A program made the translations under genes and the position numbers. A stretch of 64,000 bases of DNA from Bufo bufo (taxonomy: Eukaryota; Chordata; Amphibia; Anura; Bufonidae), in assembly GCF_905171765.1 (NCBI RefSeq), contig NC_053392.1:503236556-503300555 (forward strand), given 5' to 3'. Shown here piece after piece: positions 1 through 10,800 of this stretch. Each line of letters begins with the position of its first letter. The stretch's first letter is position 1. The notes beneath the pieces were generated by a model. It searched no databases, was not told the DNA's origin, and saw only the letters and a list, made by a program, of their open reading frames with translations.

Positions 1-158
1 CGCTTCTTGCGACCCTGTTGACTATTTTGAATGAAACGCTTGATTGTTCGATGATCACGCTTCAGAAGCTTTGCAATTTTAAGAGTGCTGCATCCCTCTG
101 CAAGATATCTCACTATTTTTGACTTTTCTGAGCCTGTCAAGTCCTTCTTTTGACCCAT
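1..158 (-). CDS. Tc1-family transposase, N-terminal part only
   Basis: The frame opens at an ATG at 156-158 and stays open for 52 codons to the window edge. It begins MGQKKDLTGSEKSKIV and continues with a lysine/arginine-rich helix-turn-helix of the PAIRED type that binds the terminal repeats. Family knowledge: the full protein is about 340 residues with a DD34E catalytic domain, which is not visible here. The start is chosen because it is the first ATG after the terminal repeat. Whether the gene is intact cannot be judged from this window. Confidence 0.75.
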   Translation of the reverse strand, partial: MGQKKDLTGSEKSKIVRYLAEGCSTLKIAKLLKRDHRTIKRFIQNSQQGRKK

Positions 159-375
159 TTTGCCAAAGGGAAGGAAGTTGCCTAATAATTTTGCACACCT
201 AATATAGGGTGTTGATGTCATTAGACCACACCCCTTCTCATTACAGAGATGCACATCACCTAATATGCTTAATTGGTAGTAGGCTTTCGAGACTATACAG
301 CTTGGAGTAAGACAACATGCATAAAGAGGATGATGTGGTCAAATACTCATTTGCCTAATAATTCTGCACGCAGTG
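1..375 (-). mobile_element. Tc1-like transposon, cut by window edge
   Basis: The right end is a Tc1-type terminal repeat (CAGTGCGTGCAGAATTATTA read on the minus strand) followed by the TA target at 376-377. A second copy of the GCAAAATTATTAGGCAA motif lies inside at about 180-200, as in Tc1 elements with two direct repeats per terminal repeat. The transposase start follows at 158. The rest lies outside the window. Confidence 0.85.
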
Positions 376-590
376 TATGCCCTCCTTTGTTTTCAGTGCT
401 CTTCAGATTCTCCAGTGCTTGAACCTTTACGGTATGGTCACATGTAGCGTAAATGTTGCAGATTTTCCACAGTGGATTTGCATGAGAAATATCTGCAGTA
501 TTTACAGTACCAGTGGAGCAAATTAAATTTTCAAAAATGTAATCCACATGCTGTGGACATTTTTTTTTTATCAAGAAAATCAGGGCCTAA

Positions 591-829
591 GGCTAGTTTC
601 ACAACTGTGGCTGACCTAGAATGCCAGGAATCGGCCGGACAAAAACCTTTGCATGCAGCTGCATTTGTCCAACCTATTTCATGTTTGCCGGGTAGTGGCC
701 GGATCTCTGCCAGACCCCATTATAGTCAATAGGGTCTGGCAGGCAAGTGGCGGATCTGGAGTATTCTGGCAGGCTGTTCTATGCCAGAACAGCCTGCCGG
801 AAAAGGCAGTCACAGATGTAAAACTAGTC
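591..829. mobile_element. MITE with GGCTAGTTTCACA-type ends
   Basis: Ends GGCTAGTTTCACA and the inverted TGTAAAACTAGTC are flanked by TAA (588-590) and TAG. Internal GC-rich inverted segments share the word GTCTGGCAG. The 3-bp TAA-like flank and the ends resemble the GGCTACTTTCACAC MITEs elsewhere in the window. This suggests PIF/Harbinger-type mobilisation, which is inferred since no transposase is present. Confidence 0.6.
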
Positions 830-1741
830 TAGCTTCAGCTAAAGTGATGAAGGATTGTCAGTAATTTAGTCTACCCTAACCCCCTCCCCCAATCATGAGC
901 TAGGAGCGTAAGTACATATGACAAGACGTCTTTTCACCGAGTAAACGTAACCTAACAAGAAATCTAAATAACTGACGACTTTATATATCATTTTCTGATA
1001 GCTTATGTTTGTCCATCTAACATAAGACATGATGTAGCCATAAAAATACAGGCAATTCAGGTTAAATGTAAGTTAAAATGTTTTATTGGTGAAGACGACA
1101 AGGATGCATCATGATGGCTTTTTTTGGAGACATTGAAAATAAATTACTGGATAGATGCCATCAAAATTTCCCACTTTGATGCCTTTATAGGGCACCTAAA
1201 CTTTTAGAAATCCAAAACTGTAAAAATCCAGCACCGATATAAAAACAATTATTTATTTCTTCATGTAACCTAAACCTTTTGTGAAATCATGATCATGCAG
1301 CAGCGCTTCTCAGATCTCTCTTCACTGTTGGTTTCATCTACTGTACACTGATTGTCTTTCCAGCATGCGGAGTACGGATCCTATATACTTTCTATGGGTC
1401 CATATTCCACATACTGGATAAGCCACGTAGAGCTGATGAAACCCAAACGTTCTGCGAAGAACTGCTGTATGATCGTGGTTTCACCAAAGGCTTAGGTCCC
1501 TTTAATGTGCAGTTCAATAGGAAATTTGATTACAGTGAGCCTACCTATAAAAGTAGTATTCCACCAATCATAACAGGAGAATAAATGCTATTGTTTGGTG
1601 ATTATAACTTATAGGTAGGAAAACCCCTTTTATTTCACAGTCCAGTCCTATCTTACTATACTCCACCAAAATTATTAACTGATCTTAATTCTACACCACT
1701 GCAGTTTTCTGAAGTCATAAATTAGGGGCTGGTTGGACATA
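830..1741. other. No gene recognised
   Basis: AT-rich sequence downstream of MALL. A short open stretch after a pyrimidine tract and AG at about 1371 was examined but matches nothing I know. The segment 1330-1560 has an MITE-like feel (a TTAAAGGGACC word on the minus strand) but no second end was found. Confidence 0.5.
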
Positions 1742-2074
1742 CAGTACAGACCAAAAGTTTGGACACACCTTCTCATTCAAAGAGTTTTCTTTATTTTCAT
1801 GACTATGAAAATTGTAGATTCACACTGAAGGCATCAAAAACTATGAATTAACACATGTGGAATTATATACATAACAAACAAGTGTGAAACAATTGAAAAA
1901 ATGTCATATTCTAGGTTCTTCAAAGTAGCCACCTTTTGCTTTGATTACTGCTTTGCTCTTCATGAGCTTCAAGAGGTAGTCACCTGAAATGGTTTTCACT
2001 TCATAGGTGTGCCCTGTCAGGTTTAATAAGTGGGATTTCTTGCCTTATAAATGGGGTTGGGACCATCAGTTGCG

Positions 2075-2672
2075 TTGAGGAGAAGTCAGGTGGATACACA
2101 GCTGATAGTCCTACTGAATAGACTGTTAGAATTTGTATTATGGCAAGAAAAAAGTAGCTAAGTAAAGAAAAACGAGTGGCCATCATTACTTTAAGAAATG
2201 AAGGTCAGTCAGTCAGCCGAAAAATTGGTACAATATATAGGGTTCGGACCGCGCTTCTGGTCCAGGTCAGTATGCAAGTTCTTTAATCCTTCTCACTTCC
2301 TCGTTTGCAGAGAGAGCCTGAGGGCTGCAAATATCCCTCAAGTAGATATCCTGTAACCAATGGAATTATAATATTGAGGAGAAGTCAGGTGGATACACAG
2401 CTGATAGTCCTACTGAATAGACTGTTAGAATTTGTATTATGGCAAGAAAAAAGTAGCTAAGTAAAGAAAAACGAGTGGCCATCATTACTTTAAGAAATGA
2501 AGGTCAGTCAGTCAGCCGAAAAATTGGTACAATATATAGGGTTCGGACCGCGCTTCTGGTCCAGGTCAGTATGCAAGTTCTTTAATCCTTCTCACTTCCT
2601 CGTTTGCAGAGAGAGCCTGAGGGCTGCAAATATCCCTCAAGTAGATATCCTGTAACCAATGGAATTATAATA
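2075..2672 (+). repeat. 299-bp tandem duplication
   Basis: Positions 2075-2373 recur almost exactly at 2374-2672. For example, the word TGGATACACA is at 2091 and 2390. Each unit holds the start of the Tc1 transposase plus the outer part of the inserted foldback arm, so the duplication happened after the foldback element inserted. Confidence 0.9.
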
Positions 2673-3779
2673 GTGTAAATCCGTATGTAACAGTAACCTG
2701 CATTGCACTGATTGTACTCACACACTGCGTATCACACAAGGCGTAAATGTAATCTCTCCGTGGTAGGTTGCTCTTATTCTGTCGAAACAGCCACATTTCC
2801 ATACAATCTGGTTCAGTCCAGTCCACGGACTCAAATGGTATATACCACAGACAAATCTGTATATCTTTTCTTCAGATTCCTGGAAGTATTCTGTGGACAC
2901 TGGGAATTTTATGTGTTTTAAAAGCTGTTTTAAGAAAGTTGTCTTGTGAGTATGGACAAATAAAAAGTTTTAAAGAAGTATTACGGAGCTTCACTATTGC
3001 AGAAGCCATTCTTGTCCACAGAATACTTCCAGGAATCTGAAGAAAAGATATACAGATTTGTCTGTGGTATATACCATTTGAGTCCGTGTGGGGACTGAAC
3101 CAGATTGTATGGAAACGTGGCTGTTTCGACAGAATAAGAGCAACCTACCACGGAGAGATTACATTTACGCCTTGTGTGATACGCAGTGTGTGAGTACAAT
3201 CAGTGCAATGCAGGTTACTGTTACATACGGATTTACACTATTATAATTCCATTGGTTGCAGGATATCTACTTGAGGGATATTTGCAGCCCTCAGGCTCTC
3301 TCTGCAAACGAGGAAGTGAGAAGGATTAAAGAACTTGCATACTGACCTGGACCAGAAGCGCGGTCCGAACCCTATATATTGTACCTGTTTATAACGTGAT
3401 TGAACCCACATCACTTTTCGGACCTGCTGCATAGCATTATTGCGGACTGGTGATATATTTATTTCTTTAGCTGAAAAATTGGGAAAACTTTGAAAGTAAG
3501 GGCTATTTGACCATGAAGGAGAGTGATGGGGTGCTGCGCCAGATGACCTGGCCTCCACAGTCACCGGACCTGAACCCAATAGAGATGCTTTGGGGTGAGC
3601 TGGACCGCAGAGTGAAGGCAAAAAGGCCAAAAAGTGCTAAGCATCTCTGGGAACTCCTTTAAGACTGTTGGAAGACCATTTCAGGGGACTACCTCTTGAA
3701 GCTCATCAAGAGAATGCCAAGAGTGTGCAAAGCAGTAATCAAAGCAAAAGGTGGCTACTTTGAAGAACCTAGAATATGA
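2140..3779 (+). pseudogene. Tc1 transposase remnant (N- and C-terminal pieces)
   Basis: The ATG at 2140 opens a basic helix-turn-helix start (MARKK), but the fifth or sixth codon region already has a TAG. The frame reappears at about 3482 with the C-terminal catalytic part: QMTWPPQSPDLNPIE holds the last acidic residue of the DD34E triad, and the gene ends GGYFEEPRI then TGA at 3777-3779. The central catalytic region with the first two aspartates is missing, and a TAA interrupts the C-terminal part after HLWELL. It cannot make a working enzyme. Confidence 0.85.
2528..3383. repeat. Foldback element with ~370-bp arms
   Basis: Left arm 2528-2902 and right arm 3013-3383 are near-perfect inverted copies around a loop of about 110 bp. 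The outer ends read TACAATATATAGGGTTCGGA and inverse. It sits inside the Tc1 element. The arms would form a very long hairpin RNA if transcribed. No open frame of note. Confidence 0.85.
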
Positions 3780-3964
3780 CATATTTTCAGTTGTTTCACA
3801 CTTGTTTGTTATGTATATAATTCCACATGTGTTAATTCATAGTTTTGATGCCTTCATAGTCATGAAAATATATAAAACTCTTTGAATGAGAAGGTGTGTC
3901 CAAACTTTTGGTCTGTACTGTATAGTAATAGAGTCTATAAATCTCACAAAGACTGAGTAGATAC

Positions 3965-4430
3965 ATAAAGGGAGTCTGTCAGCACTTTTGCCCAGACTAA
4001 AATGCTATATAGGCTGGGAAGAGCAGTACAAACATATCTTTTTGGGGCCTTTCTTATCAGGAGGAATGTGAATATGAAAGTGTAGTCTGCCATATTTTGT
4101 TCTCATCATTGCCCAGGGGAGGGAGTTTAATGTAAAGTGCTCTCTGTGTTGAGCTGCTTCACAGCCCTTACCCACTGCTCTGAGTCACAGCTGTAGTGGT
4201 CTCCTGTTTGGACGATACAGAGCAGAGATGATACAGCACAGATGATACATGGCAGTAAAGCCCCACCTATTGCATTTGAGAGCAGGATCTAGCAGAATTG
4301 AACTTCATATTCAGAATACTCCTGAAGTTCAACAAATTGTACGGTATGTTTGTACTGGTGATGTCCCCTGCCCTTACCTAGTGCTGTCAGCAGGATAGTA
4401 TGGTCAAAACTGCTGACAGTCTCCCTTTAA
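3965..4430. mobile_element. MITE with AGGGAGTCTGTCAGCA ends
   Basis: Inverted ends AGGGAGTCTGTCAGCA / TGCTGACAGTCTCCCT are flanked by ATAA (mutated TTAA) and TTAA. It belongs with several other TTAA-flanked MITEs in this window (18535, 24870, 30116, 31877, 36033). TTAA targets are typical of piggyBac-type transposases, so cross-mobilisation is inferred. Confidence 0.65.
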
Positions 4431-4732
4431 GTAATTAAATTGTGTCCTTAAAACATATCTGAAAATGACTCAAATAGCAACTCTATACTATAATCTTTTT
4501 AGCAAAATCAATAACAGCAAGCCAATTACACTGAAAGGAAGCTACAGGAGGCTACTATTTCAGCCTGTCAGTGGCACGTATCATATATAGGACTGAAATA
4601 TCAGCAAGGCAGACTTAAGAATCCCAAATCGCCTTTGACTGCAGTTGTGCATTAAATGGAGATAAATTCTGCAGCTAATATAGGATATTCCAATAATAAC
4701 TTACTATTTGAAAGGACAGAATTAGTATACTG
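4431..4732. other. No gene recognised
   Basis: About 300 bp between two MITEs with no open frame or repeat that I recognise. Confidence 0.5.
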
Positions 4733-4879
4733 CAGGGATGGCCAACCTGAGGCTCTCCAGCTGTTGCAAAACTACAACTCCTAGCATGCCAAGACTACCT
4801 ACAGCTATCAGCCTACAGCAGGGCATAGTGGGAGTTGTAGTTTTACAACAGCTGGAGAGCCGCAGGTTGGCCATGCCTG
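4733..4879. mobile_element. Palindromic hAT-type MITE
   Basis: A 147-bp near-palindrome. Its ends CAGGGATGGCCAACCTG and inverse CAGGTTGGCCATGCCTG (left/right) enclose the words CTCTCCAGCTGTTGCAAAAC and its inverse. It is flanked by GTATACTG and GTATAGTG (7 of 8 match), an 8-bp duplication as made by hAT transposases. Confidence 0.8.
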
Positions 4880-5204
4880 GTATAGTGTATATAGTGAATT
4901 GGGAGTGGTTCTTTTATACATTCTCAATGGCACAAAGGTAGTTGGCAATGGTACTATCACAGGGATATATCAAGTTCTCTAATGTTCACATTGGACAGAT
5001 ACAAAAGGAAAATAAAGCACAGGCTACAAAATCCCTTTATTGTGTTCAAACCCCCATAAACAATACCAATCTTCAAATATACTGTAATTACTTTTTACCA
5101 TGCTCTAACTAGGTACAATGTTACTTTTAGCTGTGATTTTGGGAATTCAAAATAAGTTATTATATTAATGGAAACAGTGTAAAAAAAAAAACTGTTCCTT
5201 TTGC

Positions 5205-6665
5205 AGGGAATCTGTCACCAATTTTATGCTGCCCTGTCTAAAGTCCTGATTATTACTTACTATTTTTTGGCCAGTTGTCTTCTTAACCCTTAGAGGATCT
5301 TGGGATTTTCTGCTTTAGTGTTTATGTTTTTCACTCCCCGCCTTCCCAGAGCCATAACTTTTTTATTTTTCCATGCCATAACTTTTTTTATTTTTCCATT
5401 CACTTAGCCTTATTAGGGCTTACTTTTTGCTGGACAAGTTGTACTTTCTAATGGCACTATTTAAGATTGCATATGATGTAGTGGGGAGCTGGAAAAAAAA
5501 TTCACATGGGGTGGAATTGGAAAAACACAATCCTGCCGCAGTTTTTCGGGGGGAAGGGGTTACGGTGTTCCCTATGCGGTAAAATTGACCTGATACCTTA
5601 ATTCTCCAGGTCAGTACAATTACAAAGATACCTCACTTTGTTTTTCTTGAGTTTTAATACTGTAAAAAATAAAAACCTTGAAAAATATATTTTTTCTTTT
5701 CATCGCCATATTCTGACGCCTCTAACTTTTTTTTGTAGTTATGTGTACAGAGCTTTTTGAGGGCTAATTTTTAGTGGGCCAATTGAAGTGTGTGCAACTT
5801 TTTATAGAATTTTTGGGGAAAAGTGAAGTGACAAAAAATGGCGAATTGGCCACTTTAAATTTTTTTCCATTACGCCTTTGCCGTATGGGATAAATATTGT
5901 TATATTTTTCCATAATGTGTATTTTTTTTATTGGTTATGTATTTTTATTTTGGGGAAAGAGGGGTTGTTTTTAACTTTTTTTTTTTACTTCTATTTAAGT
6001 CACCCTGGGTGGCTATAACTGCCATTTATTAGATTGCCCATTGTGTTCTGTGATGGCTTCATAGCCACTATCGAACACTTCATTGACAATATACCAATAC
6101 AGTGCTTTCACCTGCTGGCCTGTATTGATATATTCCAGTAATAGCTATCGGAGCCTGCTTGAGGCTTAGGGCTATTGCTGTAATGTAACAGGTTCCCTGA
6201 TCTCAGCCACAGAACGCTGTTATGGGCATGGGAACGCATTGCTCCCCCTTCCAGACCACTCAGATGCCATGGTCACATTTCACCACAGTATCTCAGGGGT
6301 TAAATGTATGCAATCATCCATAGGGCTGATCGTGTACATCCACCCAAGGTCTTGCTGTTTGAAACAGCAGAAATCTGGTGGCTACAAGGACCATGGGCAC
6401 GAAAGAATCATTTCCTCTGGTGGGCCCAGAAGACTTCAGCCTGACGCTGCCCCTGGGCCATACTTCCGATATAGGAAGAAAGCAGTCATCATCCACAGAA
6501 GGGTAAATGAGCCATAGACCATCAATATCAGGACAGCGAACAGATCCCACTGATTTTTAAAAAATGACTGCCCAAACAAGTGTCCCTGCCTTTCAATCAA
6601 TGTCTTTGTTGATAGTTTATCCTGCCCCTAGATACAGCAGAATAAAACTGATGACAGATTCCCTT
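5205..6665 (+). repeat. T-rich interspersed repeat, copy A
   Basis: Ends AGGGAATCTGTCACCAATTT and inverse TGATGACAGATTCCCT. The interior has many T runs (e.g. CATAACTTTTTTATTTTTCC). It is clearly homologous to 13665-15172 and, inverted, to 31398-31640, including the terminal block GCCTGCTTGAGGCTT near 6150 and 14925. No coding potential is seen. It is a family of long non-coding repeats, with superfamily unknown. Confidence 0.7.
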
Positions 6666-7203
6666 CATAAAGGCTTTGAACCACTTTGGAGGCATTTCAT
6701 TTTACTCATTTTGGGTTAAAACTCATATATTTTAATTGGACTTTACTAAAAATGTACAAGTTTTTGTTCTACAGCCTTCACTTTCAGTATATCTGCAGGC
6801 TTATTTGCTTTCTGTTTTACACTGAATCTGTCAGACAACAGCTCTGAAGGCTCCATGTGTAGCCCTTATCTCTGAACTCTTGACAGCTGATAAACATTAA
6901 ATTAAACCATATTCTTAGCAAGCTGATAATGATTTAGCAAAAATGAATGTTTATGAGCTGTCAGGAGTTCAGAGATAAGGGCTTCACATGGCGCGGACAG
7001 AGAAGTTCTGTGACGGGATTCACCGTAAAAAAAAAAGCTTGCTAGTCTGCAAATACATAGAAACTGAACGATGTACAGGAAAAACTGTTGAACATTTTTA
7101 ATAAGGACCAATTGAAAAATTGTTTTTATTTTTAGCCCAAAATGAGTAAAATGCATAAATAAAAAATTATTGCTCCCTGAAGGTGTTCATAGCCTTCAAG
7201 GAT
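6666..7203. repeat. Palindromic repeat (related to 24640-25460)
   Basis: Outer words AAAGGCTTTGAAC and inverse GTTCATAGCCTTCAA enclose arms sharing CATTTTACTCATTTTGG and its inverse. The middle holds a second inverted pair around CTTATCTCTGAACTC. Related sequence is found at 24640-25460. Confidence 0.65.
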
Positions 7204-7751
7204 GGTACATGATAACATTTTGGAAGTCATAAAAATATATTACATTTTTGTTATTATTACATAAGCTGAAGAAAGCATAATAAGAGCATGAAGTATGAAA
7301 AAATAAATATAATAAACATTTCAAAAAGAGCAGGAGACAGCGAACAGTGCTCATACTAAATAAAATCATGTCATGTAAACTTTTCATGTAACAATGCTAT
7401 AAATGTGTAATGGCATTCTAATGGATCTGTCATAGCCTGGTCTATACTATGAATGAACCTAACTCATGGATTAGGAGGTATTACTATGGCCTACTTGCCT
7501 TAGAAAACAAAGGATTCACCCCCACCTCTGTTAACACCCAAAGAGGGGATGTTCATTCCAACAGTGGTCTAATGTAACGTTAAAAAAATATATATTCTGA
7601 ATTCTAGACATTTACATGGGCCATGGCAATGTGAATTATTGTATATACTCTAGGGTTGATGAGGAAGTTTCAAGTTGTCACATTGAAGAACTCTGTAATC
7701 CCATCTAATCTGTACATTCACAAAATAATCTAAGAGTCTTCTTGGAAGCCT
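7204..7751 (-). other. Probable MALL 3' untranslated region and flank
   Basis: This is the sequence immediately 3' of the MALL stop codon on the minus strand. No repeat is recognised in it, unlike its surroundings, which fits a 3' UTR. The nearest canonical AATAAA on the minus strand is at about 7125-7130, inside the neighbouring repeat, so the true polyadenylation site is uncertain. Confidence 0.35.
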
Positions 7752-7814
7752 TTAGTGAACGTAAGACTGGAAGCTGTGTAGGACATAGAACAGTGTTGTC
7801 AAGAAAGCAAAAAC
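7752..7814 (-). CDS. mall: mall exon 4 (last coding exon)
   Basis: Preceded on the minus strand by the acceptor TTTGTTCCAG. Reads VFAFLTTLFYVLHSFQSYVH and stops at TAA (complement 7752-7754). This is the fourth membrane segment and short cytoplasmic tail of MAL-family proteins. Confidence 0.85.
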   Translation of the reverse strand, partial: VFAFLTTLFYVLHSFQSYVH

Positions 7815-10800
7815 CTGGAACAAAAAGAACAAGAAGATATTAGCAAACCAAACTGTGTGAAAGTATCTGCCTCAAGATCCAATTTATCTCAATTTTCTAT
7901 AAAAGTGTCAGCTATAACTGAAAAATGACTGGGCTGGTTGAGTATCTGGTGATCAAATCTCTACAACCTTGGTCACTGAAAAGGCTTTCCACTTAGAACA
8001 CCTAGATAAAGAACAGCTAAAATTCATTTCCACATTGCCAATCTAGGTTTGATCTGCACATAGAAACATAGACTGTGTCGGCAGATAAGAACCATTTGTC
8101 CCATCTAGTCTGCCCAATATACATGTAGGTTGATTAAATCTGTCTGATACCACTCAGGACCTCAACTCAAATTCAATAAACTCAGAAGTAGAATCTTTGA
8201 CTTTGAAGAAATATAGAGAAACCTCAAGTCTCAAGTCTATTTTTGAAAAATGTTGGCATGTTGCATGTGAGCATGCATTCTCATCTTCCAAATATTCAGT
8301 TTTTTTGTGTTTTTTTTGCAAATTCAAGAACATTGCCTGATAAGGTTTGATCCTGCTGACTACATCGGTTGTGTCATTCCTGAGAAAAAAACGTATTTAT
8401 TATGCAAATGAGGACTTGTATGCATTATGTTTCAAAAAGCATTTCTGCAATTGCCTTAGGCTACTTTCACACTAGCGTCGGGGCTCCGCTTGTGAGCTCC
8501 GTTTGAAGGGTCTCACAAGCGGCCCCGAACGCATCCGTCCAGCTACCAATGCATTCTGAGTGGATGCGGATCCGCTCAGAATGCATCAGTCTGGCAGTGT
8601 TCAGCCTCCGCTCCGCTCCGCTCAGCAGGCGGACACCCGAACGCTGCTTGCAGCGTTCGGGTGTCCGCCTGGCCGTGCGGAGGCAAACGGATCCGTCCAG
8701 ACTTACAATGTGAGCCAATGGGGACGGATCCGTTTGAAGTTGACACAATATGGCTCAATTTTCAAACGGATCTGTCCCCTATTGACTTTCAATGTAAAGT
8801 CTGGACGGATCCGGTTGAACAACTTTCAGACTTAGAATTTTTTCTAAACTATAATGCAGACGGATCCATTCAGAACGGATCCAAACGTCTGCATTATAGG
8901 AGCGGATCCGTCTGTGCAGACACCAGACGGATCCTCTCTGAACGCTAGTCTGGAAGTAGCCTTAATAAAATCATTTTTTTTTCAGTTTTTCTTCTGCTCC
9001 TTGTATGTATTACAGCAGGCTGCTCAATTCTGTTCAGCCTCATTCTCAAGTGGCAGCTCCCGGCTGGGTTAGTGTTCAGTGCCTTCTGAATGCTCACAGT
9101 GTCTGGAAACTGAATGGAGCTGAGCAGCTTGAAGTGTATTGTAGGACATGCAAACTGCAGAAAGCAAACTTTAAAACATTTCCAGAAATACAGTACATAT
9201 AATGTCGTAAAACAACAAAGGTGTCCATAGTCTTTACTAAAAAATATTAATAATTACAGAATTAGTTTGAAAATAATTTGAATTTATTTAATATATTTTC
9301 TATATGCAGCTAATTTCTACCAATCTTAAAAAGGCTTTATCACCAGGATCAACCCTATTAAACCTCATCATGTTGATTATAAGGGTCCATTCACATGTCC
9401 ATAATGTGTTTTGCAGATCCACGGATCTGCAAAACACGGACACGGCAATGTGCGTTCCGCATTTTGCGGACCGCACATCGCCGGCACTAATAGAATATGC
9501 CTATTCTTTTCCGCAATTGCGGACAAGAATAGGACATGTTCTATTCTTTTCGGGAACGGAAATGCGGACCCGGAAGTGCGGGTCTGCATTTCCGGAGCTC
9601 GGCCGCACATCATGCGGCCCCATAGAAATGAATGGGTCCGCAATTCCGTTACGCAAAATGCGGAACGAAATTGCGGACATGTGAATGGAGCCTTACTACA
9701 CCTTTCTTTTGTCTGTTTGTTAAATAGCTGCTGAGATATCAATGTTTTTAGTCAAATGCAAATAAGCAAGTTCAAGGACCAGGAGGAAGGGCTGAATCTT
9801 TTGAGCATTGCTTTGTAACACCCCTTGTGCTCTGCACACTTCCCTTCCCTCCTCCCGATTGACAGGGCTAGACATGCTGAGGGCAGAGCTGTGTCCTAGC
9901 ATCTATATATCATATACTCTTTGTACTATAGCTTTACCATACTGAGATCTGCTCAGAAAGCTAATCTACATATTACTGCTTTATTTATAGGCACATTATA
10001 TGATTAGAAAGACACCAGTGATATGTGTTATCTTATAAGCATAGAAAAAAAACAGTCTTCTCTATGTGGTAATCCTATAGCTTAGTGCTTGGATTTGAAT
10101 AGAGAGATCCCAAATTTAACCCAAAAGTATATATCCTTATCATATTGATAATCATGTTTATAGGTTTAAAAAGCTAATAAATATTGCTGTTTTTTTTATA
10201 ATCATATATTACGCCTGTGAATAAACCAGTAATTGGTTTTAGGTTTCTGAGCACAAAAAAACACTATTCTCAATATAGTAAGGCCTTTTATTATTATATA
10301 ATTATATATTTTTATTATAGTGTAGTCTTTTCTATTGGTTAAATGAGAGAAAACAAATAACAGATAAAAAAAAGTTTATGTAAGGCTACTTTCACACTAG
10401 CGTTCGGAGCGGATCCGTCTGATGTTTCATCAGACGGATCTGCTCCGATAATGCAGACGTTCGCATCCGTTCAGAACGGATCCGTCTGCCTTAAAACTTA
10501 GAAAATTTTCTAAGTATGAAAGTAGCCTGAGCGGATCCGTTCAGACTTTACATTGTAAGTCAATGGGGAACGTATCCGCTTGAAGATTGAGCCATATGGT
10601 GTCATCTTCAAGCGGATCCGTCCCCATTGACTTACATTGTAAGTGTGGACGGATCCGCTCGCCTCCGCACGGCCAGGCGGACACCCGAACGCTGCAAGCA
10701 GCGTTCAGGTGTCCGCTCACTGAGCGGAGCGGAGGCTGAGCGCTGGCAGGCGGATGCATTCTCAGTGGATCCGCCTCCACTGAGAATGCATTGGGGCCAG

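Larger units (their letters stand above)
1742..3920 (+). mobile_element. Non-autonomous Tc1-like element, rearranged
   Basis: Terminal repeats CAGTACAGACCAAAAGTTTG and its inverse are flanked by TA on both sides (1740-1741, 3921-3922). The element keeps only the two ends of a transposase gene. The arms are long: about the last 30 codons of the transposase also occur inverted in the left arm (about 1910-1995). A foldback element (2528-3383) is inserted at the transposase deletion junction, and a 299-bp segment is duplicated in tandem. A shorter relative with the same internal deletion lies at 39394-40319. Confidence 0.85.

Noticed and set aside
1371..1510. Exon-like open stretch after TGTCTTTCCAG
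   Set aside because: 44 codons without similarity to any known protein and no donor. Probably chance.
8560..8948. Several 90-codon frames in the GC-rich MITE
   Set aside because: Low stop density follows from GC-rich inverted blocks, and similar frames appear on both strands in every copy.
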